DNA of 39,470 nt from JAUSPI01 sp964650385 (lineage in GTDB: Bacteria > Desulfobacterota > Syntrophia > Syntrophales > JADFWA01), in the NCBI GenBank assembly GCA_964650385.1, contig CAZYTP010000018.1, positions 1 through 39,470 of the forward strand, read 5' to 3'. Within the stretch, counting starts at the first letter, position 1, and every line of letters begins with the position of its first letter. A program made the translations under genes and the position numbers. The notes beneath the pieces were generated by a model that saw only the letters and a program-made list of their open reading frames with translations, was not told the DNA's origin and made no database searches. Shown here piece after piece: positions 7,300-15,681 of the stretch.

Positions 7300-8753
7300 T
7301 ATTTAATTAAATTTACCCCCCATTTTTTATGAAGCAATCCATTAATTTCATCGTCTACGTCAAAATCTACAAAGTGGTAAGTGGTGTTTTTGTCTATCCT
7401 TACCTTTATGGCGGGAAGGTAGATAATCGCCCTTGGGTTGTTTACCTTTTCGGGAATTGAAAACTCGAAATTGCTGGTAGAGAAGGGAATATTCATAGCA
7501 TAGAGAACCTTTTGGACAACCTCCTTTTTTTGCTCTCTTTCTGATATGAAGATGATTTTGGTGCCCCTCTTTTTGAATATGTTTATGAATTGCTGGGGTA
7601 TTTTTTTAAAATTAACTATGACACTCTTCCCTTCAGACCTTATTAGAAGATCAGCCTTTACTGACAGGTCGAAGCCATCCTTAATTGAATCAAATACCTT
7701 GACCTCAGTATTTTTTGTGGGTGTGTATCCTAAAGTTGTGAGTAAGGAGACTGTAAGTTCCCTGTTTGTGCCGGAGTTTATTGTGGGAAAGTAGGAGACA
7801 GTATAATTTTCGTCTGTAGCATTTGCAATCCCGGATTTTTCCATAATCTCTGTGATTGTCAGATTGTTTTTTTCGGCATATTTTTTTATCGGTTGTGGTA
7901 GCAGATGTGAGTGGTTTCTAACAAGGTTCAATCCATGAAGACGCGGTTTTTCCTTGGCGGGTGTTTTGCTTGATACAAGCCAGTCGAGCAATATCTTTAG
8001 CTGAGGGGTTTTCCCTACTTTCACATGTTTGCCAAAATTTTTAAAGGAGTATGTTTTTGATTTGCTTATTATTTTTTCAAGTAAGGAGAAAATCCCCTTT
8101 TCACTTCTCACAATGGAATAATTTCTCCATGTTGATTCAATCATTTTCTTCAGATCGTCGGGTATCTGGCTGGAAAGGTCGAGTAAAATCTTGCTTCCGT
8201 CGTCCAGTTCGACAATCGGTACTGTAGAACAGTTGATGGTTACCTGTCCGGCAGGAGGGATGGGAATATAGTAATTTCCTTCTGTTATAGCCGATCCATC
8301 CAGACGGTTTATCGTATGTCGGATCACAGGGAGATAATTTTTCTTGGGTATGAGTGGAATTGCCTCCATTCTGGCATCTGCGTGGGCAGTTTCCTTGCCG
8401 GTTACGGAGGCATTGCCCTTCATTGTGGTTTTCAGTACGTCTTTTCCGGGAAGCGTTAATTTTTGTCCGGGAAGTATCCTGTTCATATTTTTTATTTTGG
8501 GGTTGAGTCGTTTTACAATCTTTAATATCTTGTAGATGTCTCTATACTGTGCCCCTAATTGTCTGTAGATGATTTTTGTTACGATATCCCCTTTTTTAAC
8601 AATGTATGTTTGAAGTTTCTCTTTTGATATGGCTGTTTTCTTGAATAAAAGGTATGCTGTGTCCTCTCTTGCGCATATAGCATCGGATGGAATGGTAAGA
8701 ATCAACAGTAAAAGAATTACAGGAAGATAACCTGATACATTGCGAAAATTCAT
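7296..8753 (-). CDS. Exported LysM-domain protein of unknown function
   Basis: The 485-residue product has a signal peptide (hydrophobic 9-22, likely cleavage after Ala28 in DAICA) and one LysM peptidoglycan-binding domain at about 48-102, containing YIVKKGDIVTKIIY and LPGQKLTLP. The remaining 380 residues match nothing I recognise; they are rich in beta-strand-like segments and lack cysteines after the signal region. It should act in the periplasm or at the cell wall. AAGGAAAG precedes the ATG. The promoter at 8799-8827 and the structured repeat at 8840-9010 lie directly upstream. It overlaps by four bases with the PP-loop gene, an odd partner for an envelope protein. Confidence 0.8.
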   Translation of the reverse strand: MNFRNVSGYLPVILLLLILTIPSDAICAREDTAYLLFKKTAISKEKLQTYIVKKGDIVTKIIYRQLGAQYRDIYKILKIVKRLNPKIKNMNRILPGQKLTLPGKDVLKTTMKGNASVTGKETAHADARMEAIPLIPKKNYLPVIRHTINRLDGSAITEGNYYIPIPPAGQVTINCSTVPIVELDDGSKILLDLSSQIPDDLKKMIESTWRNYSIVRSEKGIFSLLEKIISKSKTYSFKNFGKHVKVGKTPQLKILLDWLVSSKTPAKEKPRLHGLNLVRNHSHLLPQPIKKYAEKNNLTITEIMEKSGIANATDENYTVSYFPTINSGTNRELTVSLLTTLGYTPTKNTEVKVFDSIKDGFDLSVKADLLIRSEGKSVIVNFKKIPQQFINIFKKRGTKIIFISEREQKKEVVQKVLYAMNIPFSTSNFEFSIPEKVNNPRAIIYLPAIKVRIDKNTTYHFVDFDVDDEINGLLHKKWGVNLIKY

Positions 8754-8798
8754 AGCTTTTCTTTCCTTAGAAAGTGGAGGTAAATATTATAACTGTAT

Positions 8799-8827
8799 AC
8801 TTTATATAAGTTATTTTTGAAAGTCAA
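8799..8827 (-). promoter_or_regulatory. Candidate promoter for the LysM / PP-loop pair
   Basis: On the minus strand TTGACT (8827-8822), 17 bases, TAAAGT (8804-8799). The -10 matches four of six; a TATAAA two bases closer is an alternative. It begins 13 bases inside (gene-proximal to) the edge of the structured repeat. Confidence 0.4.
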
Positions 8828-8839
8828 ATCTAACATGCT

Positions 8840-9010
8840 TTGAACTGAACAGCGAGCGCATACAAAAAATATTTTCCTTACCCCGATAAACGGGATAAGT
8901 CCCACTAAAGGGGATAAATGCGTTAACGAATTCGCTTTCTACCAGAAAGCAAATCCTAACTTACTAAACAATCGGAGATTTCCAGTAACTTGTTGCCGGG
9001 AGCTTCAATA
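8840..9010. repeat. 171-bp structured dispersed repeat, copy A
   Basis: Matches copy B at 19914-20085 almost base for base over its first 95 bases. Layout: a lead beginning TTGAACTGAACAGCGAGCG; two tandem 19-base units (8882-8900 and 8901-8919), each a small hairpin of the form CCC...GGGATAA; the invariant ATGCGTTAACGAA; a hairpin with arms GCTTTCT (8934-8940) and AGAAAGC (8944-8950); an invariant CTAACTTACTAAACA; and a final imperfect hairpin (8976-9004) ending in GGGAGCTTCAATA. Hairpin sequences differ from copy B while pairing is kept. It lies in the same orientation as in copy B, just upstream of a leftward gene. No open frame of note. Confidence 0.9.
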
Positions 9011-9189
9011 GTCCGGAATCTTAGAAGTTTACACAGAAATCCTCCACTTAGTAAAGATGAGTAACCTTGTCTACCTTTTTAAAAATGAGAACAGGGAGGT
9101 CAGGAGGGTACCTTTTTGTTAAATCACCAACAATAAAATCTTAGTTTTTCAAGATGTTCCACAGGAGTGTCTCGTCAATTTAGTTTTTG
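9011..9189. other. Non-coding stretch
   Basis: Between the structured repeat and the promoter at 9190. AT-rich, stops in all frames, no hairpin with a T run and no convincing start site seen. Confidence 0.5.
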
Positions 9190-9217
9190 TTGCAAGATAA
9201 AACTTCAATGATATAAT
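9190..9217 (+). promoter_or_regulatory. Sigma-70-type promoter for the 9310-10105 genes
   Basis: TTGCAA (9190-9195), 16 bases, TATAAT (9212-9217). Perfect -10 and four-of-six -35, about 90 bases before the ATG at 9310. Confidence 0.6.
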
Positions 9218-9309
9218 GGATAAGTTTCAAATATTGCTTGGAGAGTATAATTCCATGCCCTTTTATGGGAGAGCGAATATTTTTTCTGCAAATGGAGGGT
9301 AAAAATAAG

Positions 9310-9528
9310 ATGGCTATTAGAGATAGAGACTCAGAATTTTTGAAGGAATTCCAGGAGCGGTTTGAAAAGAAAATAAAGGAACACGAGATAACAACCGTGA
9401 AACACTGGAAGGAATACCTTGATAAATTGATTTCTCTGAAACCTGAGGGAATTGCATCGCTTAAACTTGAGATGAAAAAACTTTCGGATATGATGGAAAA
9501 CAGGATCAAAATACTAAAAAGGGATTAA
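9310..9528 (+). CDS. Small charged helical protein, unknown function
   Basis: A 72-residue protein beginning MAIRDRDSEFLKEFQERFEK. It is very rich in Glu and Lys with heptad-like hydrophobics, so a helical or coiled-coil protein is expected. GGAGGG about ten bases before ATG 9310 supports this start over a TTG further upstream at 9238, which would add a Cys-containing, non-conserved-looking lead. The stop is followed after one base by the ATG of the HD gene, so the two are translationally coupled. No family recognised; it may assist or regulate the HD enzyme. Confidence 0.65.
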   Translation: MAIRDRDSEFLKEFQERFEKKIKEHEITTVKHWKEYLDKLISLKPEGIASLKLEMKKLSDMMENRIKILKRD

Positions 9529-9529
9529 G

Positions 9530-10105
9530 ATGAGAGATGTCGTAAATTTTTTGTTTGAAGTCGGTATGTTGAAAAAGACTCCGAGGACTGGTTTTCAGTT
9601 TCTCGGATCCGGTTGTGAATCAGTTGCGGAGCATGTTCTCAAAACAATATTTATAGGGTATACCTTGTGTAAGTTGAGAGGCGACGTTGACGAATTGAAA
9701 GTTCTAAAGATGTGCCTTGTCCATGACCTTCCCGAGGCAAGAACAGGGGATATGAACTATGTCTACAAAAAGTATGTAACAGTAGATGAAAATAAAGCAG
9801 TAAGGGAGCTTACAGAAGAGCTCTCGTTTGGGAACGAAATCAAGACTGTCATAGATGAATTTAACGAAAAAAAGACAGAAGAATCGCTTATTGCCCATGA
9901 TGCTGATCAGCTCTCTTTAATTTTTCAGCTCAAGGAATGTGAAGATCTGGGGAACAAGTATAGCAGGGAATGGATAGAGTTTGCCTTAAAAAGGCTTCTT
10001 ACCGATACCGCCAGGGAGATGGCAGACACTGTAATTGGAACAGATTCATCTTTATGGTGGTTCAAGGATAAAAGCGACTGGTGGATAAACGGAAACAATG
10101 GTTAG
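9530..10105 (+). CDS. HD-domain phosphohydrolase, YfbR/HDDC2-like 5'-deoxynucleotidase type
   Basis: A 191-residue metal-dependent phosphohydrolase of the HD superfamily. Metal ligands are in place: His35 in SVAEHV, His65-Asp66 in CLVHDLPEARTGD, and Asp124/Asp126 in AHDADQL. The order, spacing and the Glu69 and Asp74 that follow HD match HDDC2/YfbR-type enzymes, which remove phosphate from deoxynucleoside monophosphates and help control dNTP pools. The substrate is inferred from family only. The start codon follows the preceding small gene's stop by one base. The C-terminus is rich in tryptophan (SSLWWFKDKSDWWINGNNG). Its downstream neighbour is a TPR lipoprotein gene about 100 bases away. 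Confidence 0.8.
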   Translation: MRDVVNFLFEVGMLKKTPRTGFQFLGSGCESVAEHVLKTIFIGYTLCKLRGDVDELKVLKMCLVHDLPEARTGDMNYVYKKYVTVDENKAVRELTEELSFGNEIKTVIDEFNEKKTEESLIAHDADQLSLIFQLKECEDLGNKYSREWIEFALKRLLTDTAREMADTVIGTDSSLWWFKDKSDWWINGNNG

Positions 10106-10208
10106 GGTTACTCTTTAGTCTTATTTCTATTTTGATCTTTGTGTTCCCTTAGTCCTGCGTCACAGTTATAGTGTAGAGTTGTTTATTTTCAAAACCCGAG
10201 AGGTGACC

Positions 10209-10982
10209 ATGAGAAGAACAAATTTAGTAGTGATAACGATTATTTTATTTATTATCTGTGGCGTGACAGGATGTGCAACCAACCGCTTGAAGGAGGAACG
10301 AGCGAATTCTCATCTTGATGTCGGAATCGCATATATCAAAGCCAGGCAGTACACCACTGCTCTGAGGGAGCTCCTTGAAGCGAAAAAATTGAGCCCGAGG
10401 AATCCGGATATTCACTACTATCTAGGTATATCTTACCATGGGAAGGGACTTGTAAATGAATCAATAGGAGAATTTGAAGAGGCTGTAAATTTAAAGCCGG
10501 ATTATTCAGAGGCTCACAACTGGCTTGGCAGGATTTACTTTGGTATGGGTCTTTGGGATAAGGCAATAAAAGAATTTAACAAGGCCCTTGACAATGTCCT
10601 TTACGCGACCCCGGCATCAGCATTATATAACATGGGACGGGCCTATTATCAAAAGGGAAATTATCGAATGGCACTGGCTAAGTATAATGAGGCAATGATA
10701 AAGGGACCAAATATCATACCGCTTCCTCTAATAGAAAAAGATATGGGAGTTGCCAGTTTTGAACTGGGGGAGATTGATAGTGCAATAGGGCACTTCAAGA
10801 AAGCACTGAAGCTCGTTCCCACGTTTGTTGAATCTCATTACTGGTTGGGGCAATGCTATGTCAAACAGGGAAACGTACAGGGAGCGACAGAAGAGTTTAG
10901 GGCTGTCATCAGGATGTCCCCGGAGTCGAAATTCGGGGAGGAGGCAAAGGAAAGCCTTAAAGCCATTGAGACGCAACAGTAA
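10209..10982 (+). CDS. TPR-repeat lipoprotein, PilF/PilW-like
   Basis: The 257-residue product starts with a lipoprotein signal peptide (hydrophobic LVVITIILFIICG, lipobox VTGC with Cys22). It then carries about five or six tetratricopeptide repeats, for example HLDVGIAYIKARQYTTALRE, NPDIHYYLGISYHGKGLVNE and FVESHYWLGQCYVKQGNVQG. Size and layout fit PilF/PilW outer-membrane pilotins, which help assemble the type IV pilus secretin; no other pilus gene is in the window, so a general TPR lipoprotein remains possible. ATG 10209 was chosen because GAGAGGTGACC lies just before it and the signal peptide begins there; a longer frame upstream (10179) lacks both. Confidence 0.75.
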   Translation: MRRTNLVVITIILFIICGVTGCATNRLKEERANSHLDVGIAYIKARQYTTALRELLEAKKLSPRNPDIHYYLGISYHGKGLVNESIGEFEEAVNLKPDYSEAHNWLGRIYFGMGLWDKAIKEFNKALDNVLYATPASALYNMGRAYYQKGNYRMALAKYNEAMIKGPNIIPLPLIEKDMGVASFELGEIDSAIGHFKKALKLVPTFVESHYWLGQCYVKQGNVQGATEEFRAVIRMSPESKFGEEAKESLKAIETQQ

Positions 10983-11211
10983 CGATTTCGTGAAAAGTCT
11001 AATTTCTACGTTGCGCGGCGTCGTTTACCAATGCAGCGTAATTCTATGTATATCCCATTTTAAGTAACCGGGAGTGTGATTAAATTATTCCTTACCGGGA
11101 AGTTCCGGCCAGTGAGCGGTGAGCTTCCACATAAACTTTTTGCTCGACCTTCACAAAGTGGGTTTTCTGCAAATCCGTTAACAGAAGAACAGAATAGGAG
11201 TGTAACAAATT

Positions 11212-11838
11212 ATGGCTACAAAGAAAAAAAAGAGAACCAGTTCAATGAAATCGAAAAAAAGGAAAAAAAACACCAAACTGGTCTTCCTTTCAATGATTAC
11301 TATAGTTGTAATTGGTTTCCTGTTTTTCTTCTTTGTGACTCTCTTTGATTATGTATATCCACCAACTACTGGTGAAGGGGTTTCCTCAAAGAAAAGGGAA
11401 AAACAACAAGTAATGCTTTGCTTTTCCGATTCTAACGAACGATTTCTGGTTCCTGAAAAGAGATATGTTCCGAAAAGGAAAAACATAAGCAATCAGGCAA
11501 AGGAACTGGTGAAGGCCCTTATGGAAGGTTCTAAAACTGGTTTGGTGAGAACATTTCCAGAAGGCTCACAGCTTCAAAGTGTTAGAATAGAAAAGGATGG
11601 AACCGCCTATGTTAGTTTTGGGAAGAGCTTTATCGAACTTCATCCTGGAGGAAGTAGCGCTGAAATGGCAACAATATATTCTCTTACCAATACCCTGATG
11701 TTTAATATTCCAAGTATTAAAAGGGTGAAGATATTGATAAAGGAGAAGAAGTTTAGAACAATAGGGGGTCATGTTGACGTGAGACGCCCCTTTGTCCTTA
11801 ACAAGGAATTAATGGCACAGGGTTCTGTGGGAGGATGA
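11212..11838 (+). CDS. GerMN-domain membrane protein
   Basis: A 208-residue protein with a strongly basic N-terminus (21 residues, 13 of them Lys or Arg), one membrane anchor at about 23-45, and a GerMN domain at about 65-190 (KELVKALMEGSKTGLVRTFP, TAYVSFGKSFIELHPGGSSAE). GerMN was named from Bacillus spore proteins but also occurs in non-sporulating Gram-negatives, where its role is unclear. The domain should face the periplasm. GGAGTG precedes the ATG. The stop codon overlaps the first ATG of the EF-G gene (ATGA), so it is coupled to a translation factor gene, which is unexpected for an envelope protein. Confidence 0.75.
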   Translation: MATKKKKRTSSMKSKKRKKNTKLVFLSMITIVVIGFLFFFFVTLFDYVYPPTTGEGVSSKKREKQQVMLCFSDSNERFLVPEKRYVPKRKNISNQAKELVKALMEGSKTGLVRTFPEGSQLQSVRIEKDGTAYVSFGKSFIELHPGGSSAEMATIYSLTNTLMFNIPSIKRVKILIKEKKFRTIGGHVDVRRPFVLNKELMAQGSVGG

Positions 11839-11846
11839 AATCAAGG

Positions 11847-13883
11847 ATGTCCTTAGAGGCAAAACTTTCGAGAACAAGAAACATCGGCATAATTGCCCAT
11901 ATAGATGCGGGTAAGACTACCGTTACGGAAAGGATTCTTTTCTATACGGGCAGATCTCACAGGATGGGTGAAGTTCATAACGGTGAAGCCGTCATGGACT
12001 GGATGCCACAGGAGCAGGAAAGAGGAATAACCATTACTTCGGCAGTTACCAACTGTGAATGGAAAAATCATGAAATACATATTATTGATACACCTGGTCA
12101 TGTTGATTTTACTATAGAGGTTGAACGCTGTCTGAGGGTGCTGGATGGGGCGGTGGTTGCCTTCTGTGCCGTTGGGGGTGTGGAACCCCAGTCGGAAACC
12201 GTCTGGCACCAGGCGGATAAATATGGTGTGCCGAAAATAGCCTTCATCAATAAGATGGACAGGATAGGAGCTGATTTCCCCAAAGCAATACGAATGATGA
12301 AGGAACGGTTTAATTCCATCCCACTTCCTATACAGATACCCGTAGGTGAGGAGGAGCAGTTTAGCGGTGTGGTGGATTTGATAAAACAAAAAGTTATTAC
12401 CTGGAGTGAGGAAGATACCGTCGGGTTGTCTTTTGAGCTCTCGGATATTCCCCCCGATTTCCCCCCCCAAGTGGAAGAGTACAGAGAAAATCTTATTGAA
12501 ACTATTGCAGAAGTAGATGATGGTATTGCCGAAAAGTATCTGGAGGGGATGGATATCTCTGAAAAGGAGATGATACATGCTATCAGGAAGGCAACTATTT
12601 CCTTGAAAATTGTGCCCGTTCTGTGTGGCGCGGCCTTACGGAACAAAGGCATTCAACCCCTCCTTGATGCGGTTGTCGACTTCCTGCCGTCTCCCGTGGA
12701 TATCCCCCCTGTCGAGGGCGTTCATCCCCTTACCGGAGAGAATGAGGAGCGGTACAGTAGCGGTAAAGAACACCTTGCTGCCTTTGCCTTTAAGGTTGTG
12801 ATGGACGAGGGAAGGAAAATGACCTATCTGAGAGTTTATTCGGGGAGGATCAAATCGGGTGAGGATGTCTATAATGCGACCAAAGGTAAGAAAGAAAGAA
12901 TAGCAAGACTCCTTAAGATGCATGCAAATAAGAGGGAAAGGGTGGAGGAAGTAGGTGCAGGTGACATAATCGCCGTTATAGGTTTGAAGAATGCCACCAC
13001 GGGAGATACCATCTGCGATGAATCACATCCGATTATACTGGAGCCGATGGAATTCTATGAACCGGTAATCACTCAGGCAATTGAGGCAAGAACACCGTCA
13101 GATCAGGAAAAGCTGATGGTTGCTTTGGATAAGCTTGTGGAAGAGGACCCTACAATCAGGGTGAAGTATGTGGATGAAACTGATCAGACTGTCATCTCGG
13201 GCATGGGAGAACTACACCTGGAAATATTTATTGACAGGTTGATAAGGGAATTTAATGCTCATGTTAATGTAGGCAGGCCAAGGGTTGTTTACAGAGAAAC
13301 AATTAAAAACGCAGTGGAGGTAGAAGAGAGGTTTGAGAGAGAGGTTGGAGAAAGAAAACATTTTGGTCATGTCAGGTTATTCATGGAACCCAAGGAGCGT
13401 GGAGGAGGGATCGAACTGCCGGCAGAGATAGAAGGGGGGTTGATTCCTGAAGAGTTCCATGCTGCAATTGTTGAAGGTATTCGGGAGGCCACCTTGAGCG
13501 GCGTTATAGCGGGTTACCCTGTTTTGGATGTTAAAGTCAGAATTACCGGCGGATCTTATAGGGAAGGTGAATCTTCAGAACTCGGTTATAAGGTGGCGAC
13601 TTCTTCTGCCTTTAAAAAAGGATGTCTGCAGGCGGAGCCCATACTTCTTGAGCCTATTGTGAAGGTTGATATTATTACACCGAGTGAATTCGTGGGAGAG
13701 GTTATCGGAGATATCAATTCAAGGAGAGGAGAAGTTGAATCCATGACCAACAGAGGTCCTGTTAGTGAAATAAGTGCAAAGGTGGCGTTGGAAAGGATGT
13801 TTGGATACTCTACTGACCTTCGATCTATCACCCAGGGAAGGGCTACTTTCTCCATGCAGTTTTCTGAATATGATAAAAGATAA
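11847..13883 (+). CDS. fusA: Translation elongation factor G paralogue
   Basis: Ribosomal translocase GTPase or a specialised EF-G relative. G-motifs are intact: AHIDAGKTT (P-loop), RGITI (switch I), DTPGHVDF and NKMD. Domains II to V follow, with ISGMGELHLEI in domain III and INSRRGEVESM with GYSTDLRSITQGRATF in domain V. About 678 residues, slightly short of the usual 690-705. No tufA, rpsL or rpsG is next to it, so it is probably a second copy outside the str operon. The start ATG 11847 is chosen because GGGAGG (11829-11834) directly touches the earlier ATG at 11835, leaving no spacing; a 12-base gap to 11847 is long but workable. Whether it acts in elongation or recycling is unknown. Confidence 0.85.
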   Translation: MSLEAKLSRTRNIGIIAHIDAGKTTVTERILFYTGRSHRMGEVHNGEAVMDWMPQEQERGITITSAVTNCEWKNHEIHIIDTPGHVDFTIEVERCLRVLDGAVVAFCAVGGVEPQSETVWHQADKYGVPKIAFINKMDRIGADFPKAIRMMKERFNSIPLPIQIPVGEEEQFSGVVDLIKQKVITWSEEDTVGLSFELSDIPPDFPPQVEEYRENLIETIAEVDDGIAEKYLEGMDISEKEMIHAIRKATISLKIVPVLCGAALRNKGIQPLLDAVVDFLPSPVDIPPVEGVHPLTGENEERYSSGKEHLAAFAFKVVMDEGRKMTYLRVYSGRIKSGEDVYNATKGKKERIARLLKMHANKRERVEEVGAGDIIAVIGLKNATTGDTICDESHPIILEPMEFYEPVITQAIEARTPSDQEKLMVALDKLVEEDPTIRVKYVDETDQTVISGMGELHLEIFIDRLIREFNAHVNVGRPRVVYRETIKNAVEVEERFEREVGERKHFGHVRLFMEPKERGGGIELPAEIEGGLIPEEFHAAIVEGIREATLSGVIAGYPVLDVKVRITGGSYREGESSELGYKVATSSAFKKGCLQAEPILLEPIVKVDIITPSEFVGEVIGDINSRRGEVESMTNRGPVSEISAKVALERMFGYSTDLRSITQGRATFSMQFSEYDKR

Positions 13884-13892
13884 TTTGGTTAT

Positions 13893-13917
13893 GGGGACAG
13901 ATTTGAAATCTGTCCCC
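13893..13917. repeat. Perfect 25-bp palindrome (REP-like)
   Basis: Twelve-base arms GGGGACAGATTT and AAATCTGTCCCC flank a single G. Versions of this palindrome recur between genes in many proteobacterial genomes, often as targets or products of RAYT transposases. It sits nine bases after the EF-G stop and 13 bases before the channel gene ATG. No T run follows on either strand, so it is a repeat first and at best a weak terminator or mRNA-stability hairpin. Confidence 0.85.
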
Positions 13918-13930
13918 AAGAGAAGTTTAT

Positions 13931-15091
13931 ATGAAGTTTTTTTTAGGGTTAAAAAAAATTGTAAGTAAGCTCAGGAAAGAACGTTTTTTCCTGATTGCAG
14001 CCGTGATAATAAGTGTTACAATTCTATGTTCCGTTGGTATATACTTTTTCGAACATGCTAGGACAGATTCCTCCATTCACTCCGTATGGGATGGGATCTG
14101 GTGGGCTGTTGTAACTATATGTACGGTGGGATATGGTGACAAAATTCCGGTTTCAGGCGCGGGAAGGGCCGTGGCATTTATCCTGATGATTTCCGGTGTT
14201 GTTTTAGTGTCTCTGCTTACGGCAACCATTGCCTCTGTTTTTGTGGAACAAAAGATCAAGGAGGGGAAGGGATTGGAAACAATAAAAGATAAAGACCACA
14301 TAGTAATATGCGGCTGGAATGAAAATACTGAGGATGTTCTTACGGGCCTGACCACGTATGGTTCTATGCCGGATGTTCTTATCGTTCTTATCAATGAACT
14401 TCCGATTGATGAAATAGATACCCTTAAGCTCAAATATGGCAAGTATAACCTGAAGTTCCTCAGGGGGAATTATGTATATGAAGATGTTCTGCTGAGGGCC
14501 AATATCAATAAGGCCAAATTTGCACTTATAATGGCTGATCTTTCCGGATCCCATGCTGTGGAGAGGGCTGACGAACGAACAATCCTGACGGCTCTGACTA
14601 TAAGGTCTCTTGCACCCCACATAAAAACGATAGCCGAACTTCTCGACGTTGAAAACAAGCAACATCTTAAAAGAGCCAATGTGGACGAAATCATTGTGAG
14701 GGGAGAACATATGGGAAGTCTCCTTTCCTCTGCGATAAGCCATCCGGGTCTTCCTGGGGTTTTTTCCAGCATCCTGTCTCTGAGTGATAAAAATAACTTA
14801 CGGAGAGCCGGAGTCCCCCGTAATTTTGTCGGCAAGACTTTTGAAGAGCTGTCAAAATTCTATCGAGAGAAGGAACAGGCAATCCTTATCGGCCTGCTGA
14901 AAGAGAAAAAAGCTATGAGACTGGAGGACTTGTTATCGGATGATACATCTGTTATTGATATGTTTATTAAGGAAAAAATTAAGGAATCGAAAAAGGATAT
15001 TTTTCTTGAGAGTGATGAGGCGACGATTGTAGTAAATCCGGATGATAAATATATTATAGGAGGGTATGATTATGCAATTATCCTGAGTTAG
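13931..15091 (+). CDS. Two-helix potassium channel with RCK (TrkA-N) domain
   Basis: A 386-residue MthK-like channel subunit. The first membrane helix is at about 18-40, the pore loop carries the selectivity filter TVGYGD at 65-70, and the second helix is at about 78-105. The cytosolic part begins with HIVICGWNENT near 123-133, the RCK/TrkA-N nucleotide-binding fold in the form seen in MthK (ICGW rather than GxGxxG), followed by a C-terminal TrkA-C-like region. RCK domains gate such channels in response to Ca2+, nucleotides or, in some bacteria, c-di-AMP. The ATG is preceded only by a weak AAGAGAAG. Followed 33 bases later by a cyclic-nucleotide-binding protein gene; likely one operon. Confidence 0.9.
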   Translation: MKFFLGLKKIVSKLRKERFFLIAAVIISVTILCSVGIYFFEHARTDSSIHSVWDGIWWAVVTICTVGYGDKIPVSGAGRAVAFILMISGVVLVSLLTATIASVFVEQKIKEGKGLETIKDKDHIVICGWNENTEDVLTGLTTYGSMPDVLIVLINELPIDEIDTLKLKYGKYNLKFLRGNYVYEDVLLRANINKAKFALIMADLSGSHAVERADERTILTALTIRSLAPHIKTIAELLDVENKQHLKRANVDEIIVRGEHMGSLLSSAISHPGLPGVFSSILSLSDKNNLRRAGVPRNFVGKTFEELSKFYREKEQAILIGLLKEKKAMRLEDLLSDDTSVIDMFIKEKIKESKKDIFLESDEATIVVNPDDKYIIGGYDYAIILS

Positions 15092-15124
15092 GATAAACTT
15101 CCCTTTGGAAAAAGAGGTGAGCTG

Positions 15125-15634
15125 GTGGAAAGAGATATTTCTATCCTGAAAGAAACAGGCCTTTTTAATGACCTTACTGCAGAACATATAAAAAAGATTC
15201 TGAGTATTTCTAAGAAGATCACTTTTTCGAGTAATGATGTAATAATGAAAGAGGGAGAAGTTGGGGATACAATGTATATAATGCTTGATGGAACTGTGGA
15301 AGTAGCCAAAAGGCTCATAATCGAGGGTATGGATGACGAAAGTACAGGCAAGGACAAGGTGTTTACAAAGTTGAGCGCTGGACAACATGCAGTATTTGGC
15401 GAAATTACCCTCCTGGAAGAATGCGAACGAACAGCGACCATAAGGGCGGTCACTGACTGTGTTTTATATGAAGTAAAAAAAGATGACTTTCTAAGACTTG
15501 CCGGGGAGGATTACGAACTGGGGTACAGGGTATTACTGAACATGTCCAGAATAGTAAGTTCAAGGCTTCGGAAAGCTGATGAAGAGACCGTCAAGTTAAC
15601 TACGGTGTTGAGTATAGTATTGAAAGAATTGTAA
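15125..15634 (+). CDS. Cyclic-nucleotide-binding domain protein, no output domain
   Basis: A 169-residue cytosolic protein made of one cNMP-binding beta-roll. The phosphate-binding cassette reads FGEITLLEECERTATIRA at 91-108, with the Gly-Glu and the Arg102 that contact ribose and phosphate in CRP-type folds. The first 25 residues (LKETGLFNDLTAEHIKKI) are the typical lead helix. There is no helix-turn-helix, so it is not a CRP regulator; it may act as a free subunit on a partner. It begins with GTG, five bases after GAGGTG. It lies between a K+ channel gene and a sigma-54 activator gene, both close, so control of the channel or of the activator is plausible but unproven. Confidence 0.8.
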   Translation: MERDISILKETGLFNDLTAEHIKKILSISKKITFSSNDVIMKEGEVGDTMYIMLDGTVEVAKRLIIEGMDDESTGKDKVFTKLSAGQHAVFGEITLLEECERTATIRAVTDCVLYEVKKDDFLRLAGEDYELGYRVLLNMSRIVSSRLRKADEETVKLTTVLSIVLKEL

Positions 15635-15681
15635 AGCTTTTTAAAGGTTATCGATTAAACGATTCGGAGAGGTTGTTTTTA

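Noticed and set aside
8882..8919. Short direct repeats considered as a CRISPR array
   Set aside because: Only two adjacent 19-base units, no spacers and no cas genes.
9180..9509. Minus-strand frame across the small coiled-coil gene
   Set aside because: The plus-strand gene has promoter, ribosome site and coupling to the HD gene; the minus frame has none.
10983..11211. Possible repeat copy or leader before the GerMN gene
   Set aside because: Short words such as GAGCTTC and TTACCGGGAAG recall the structured repeat, but no conserved block of it is present; no hairpin with T run was found.
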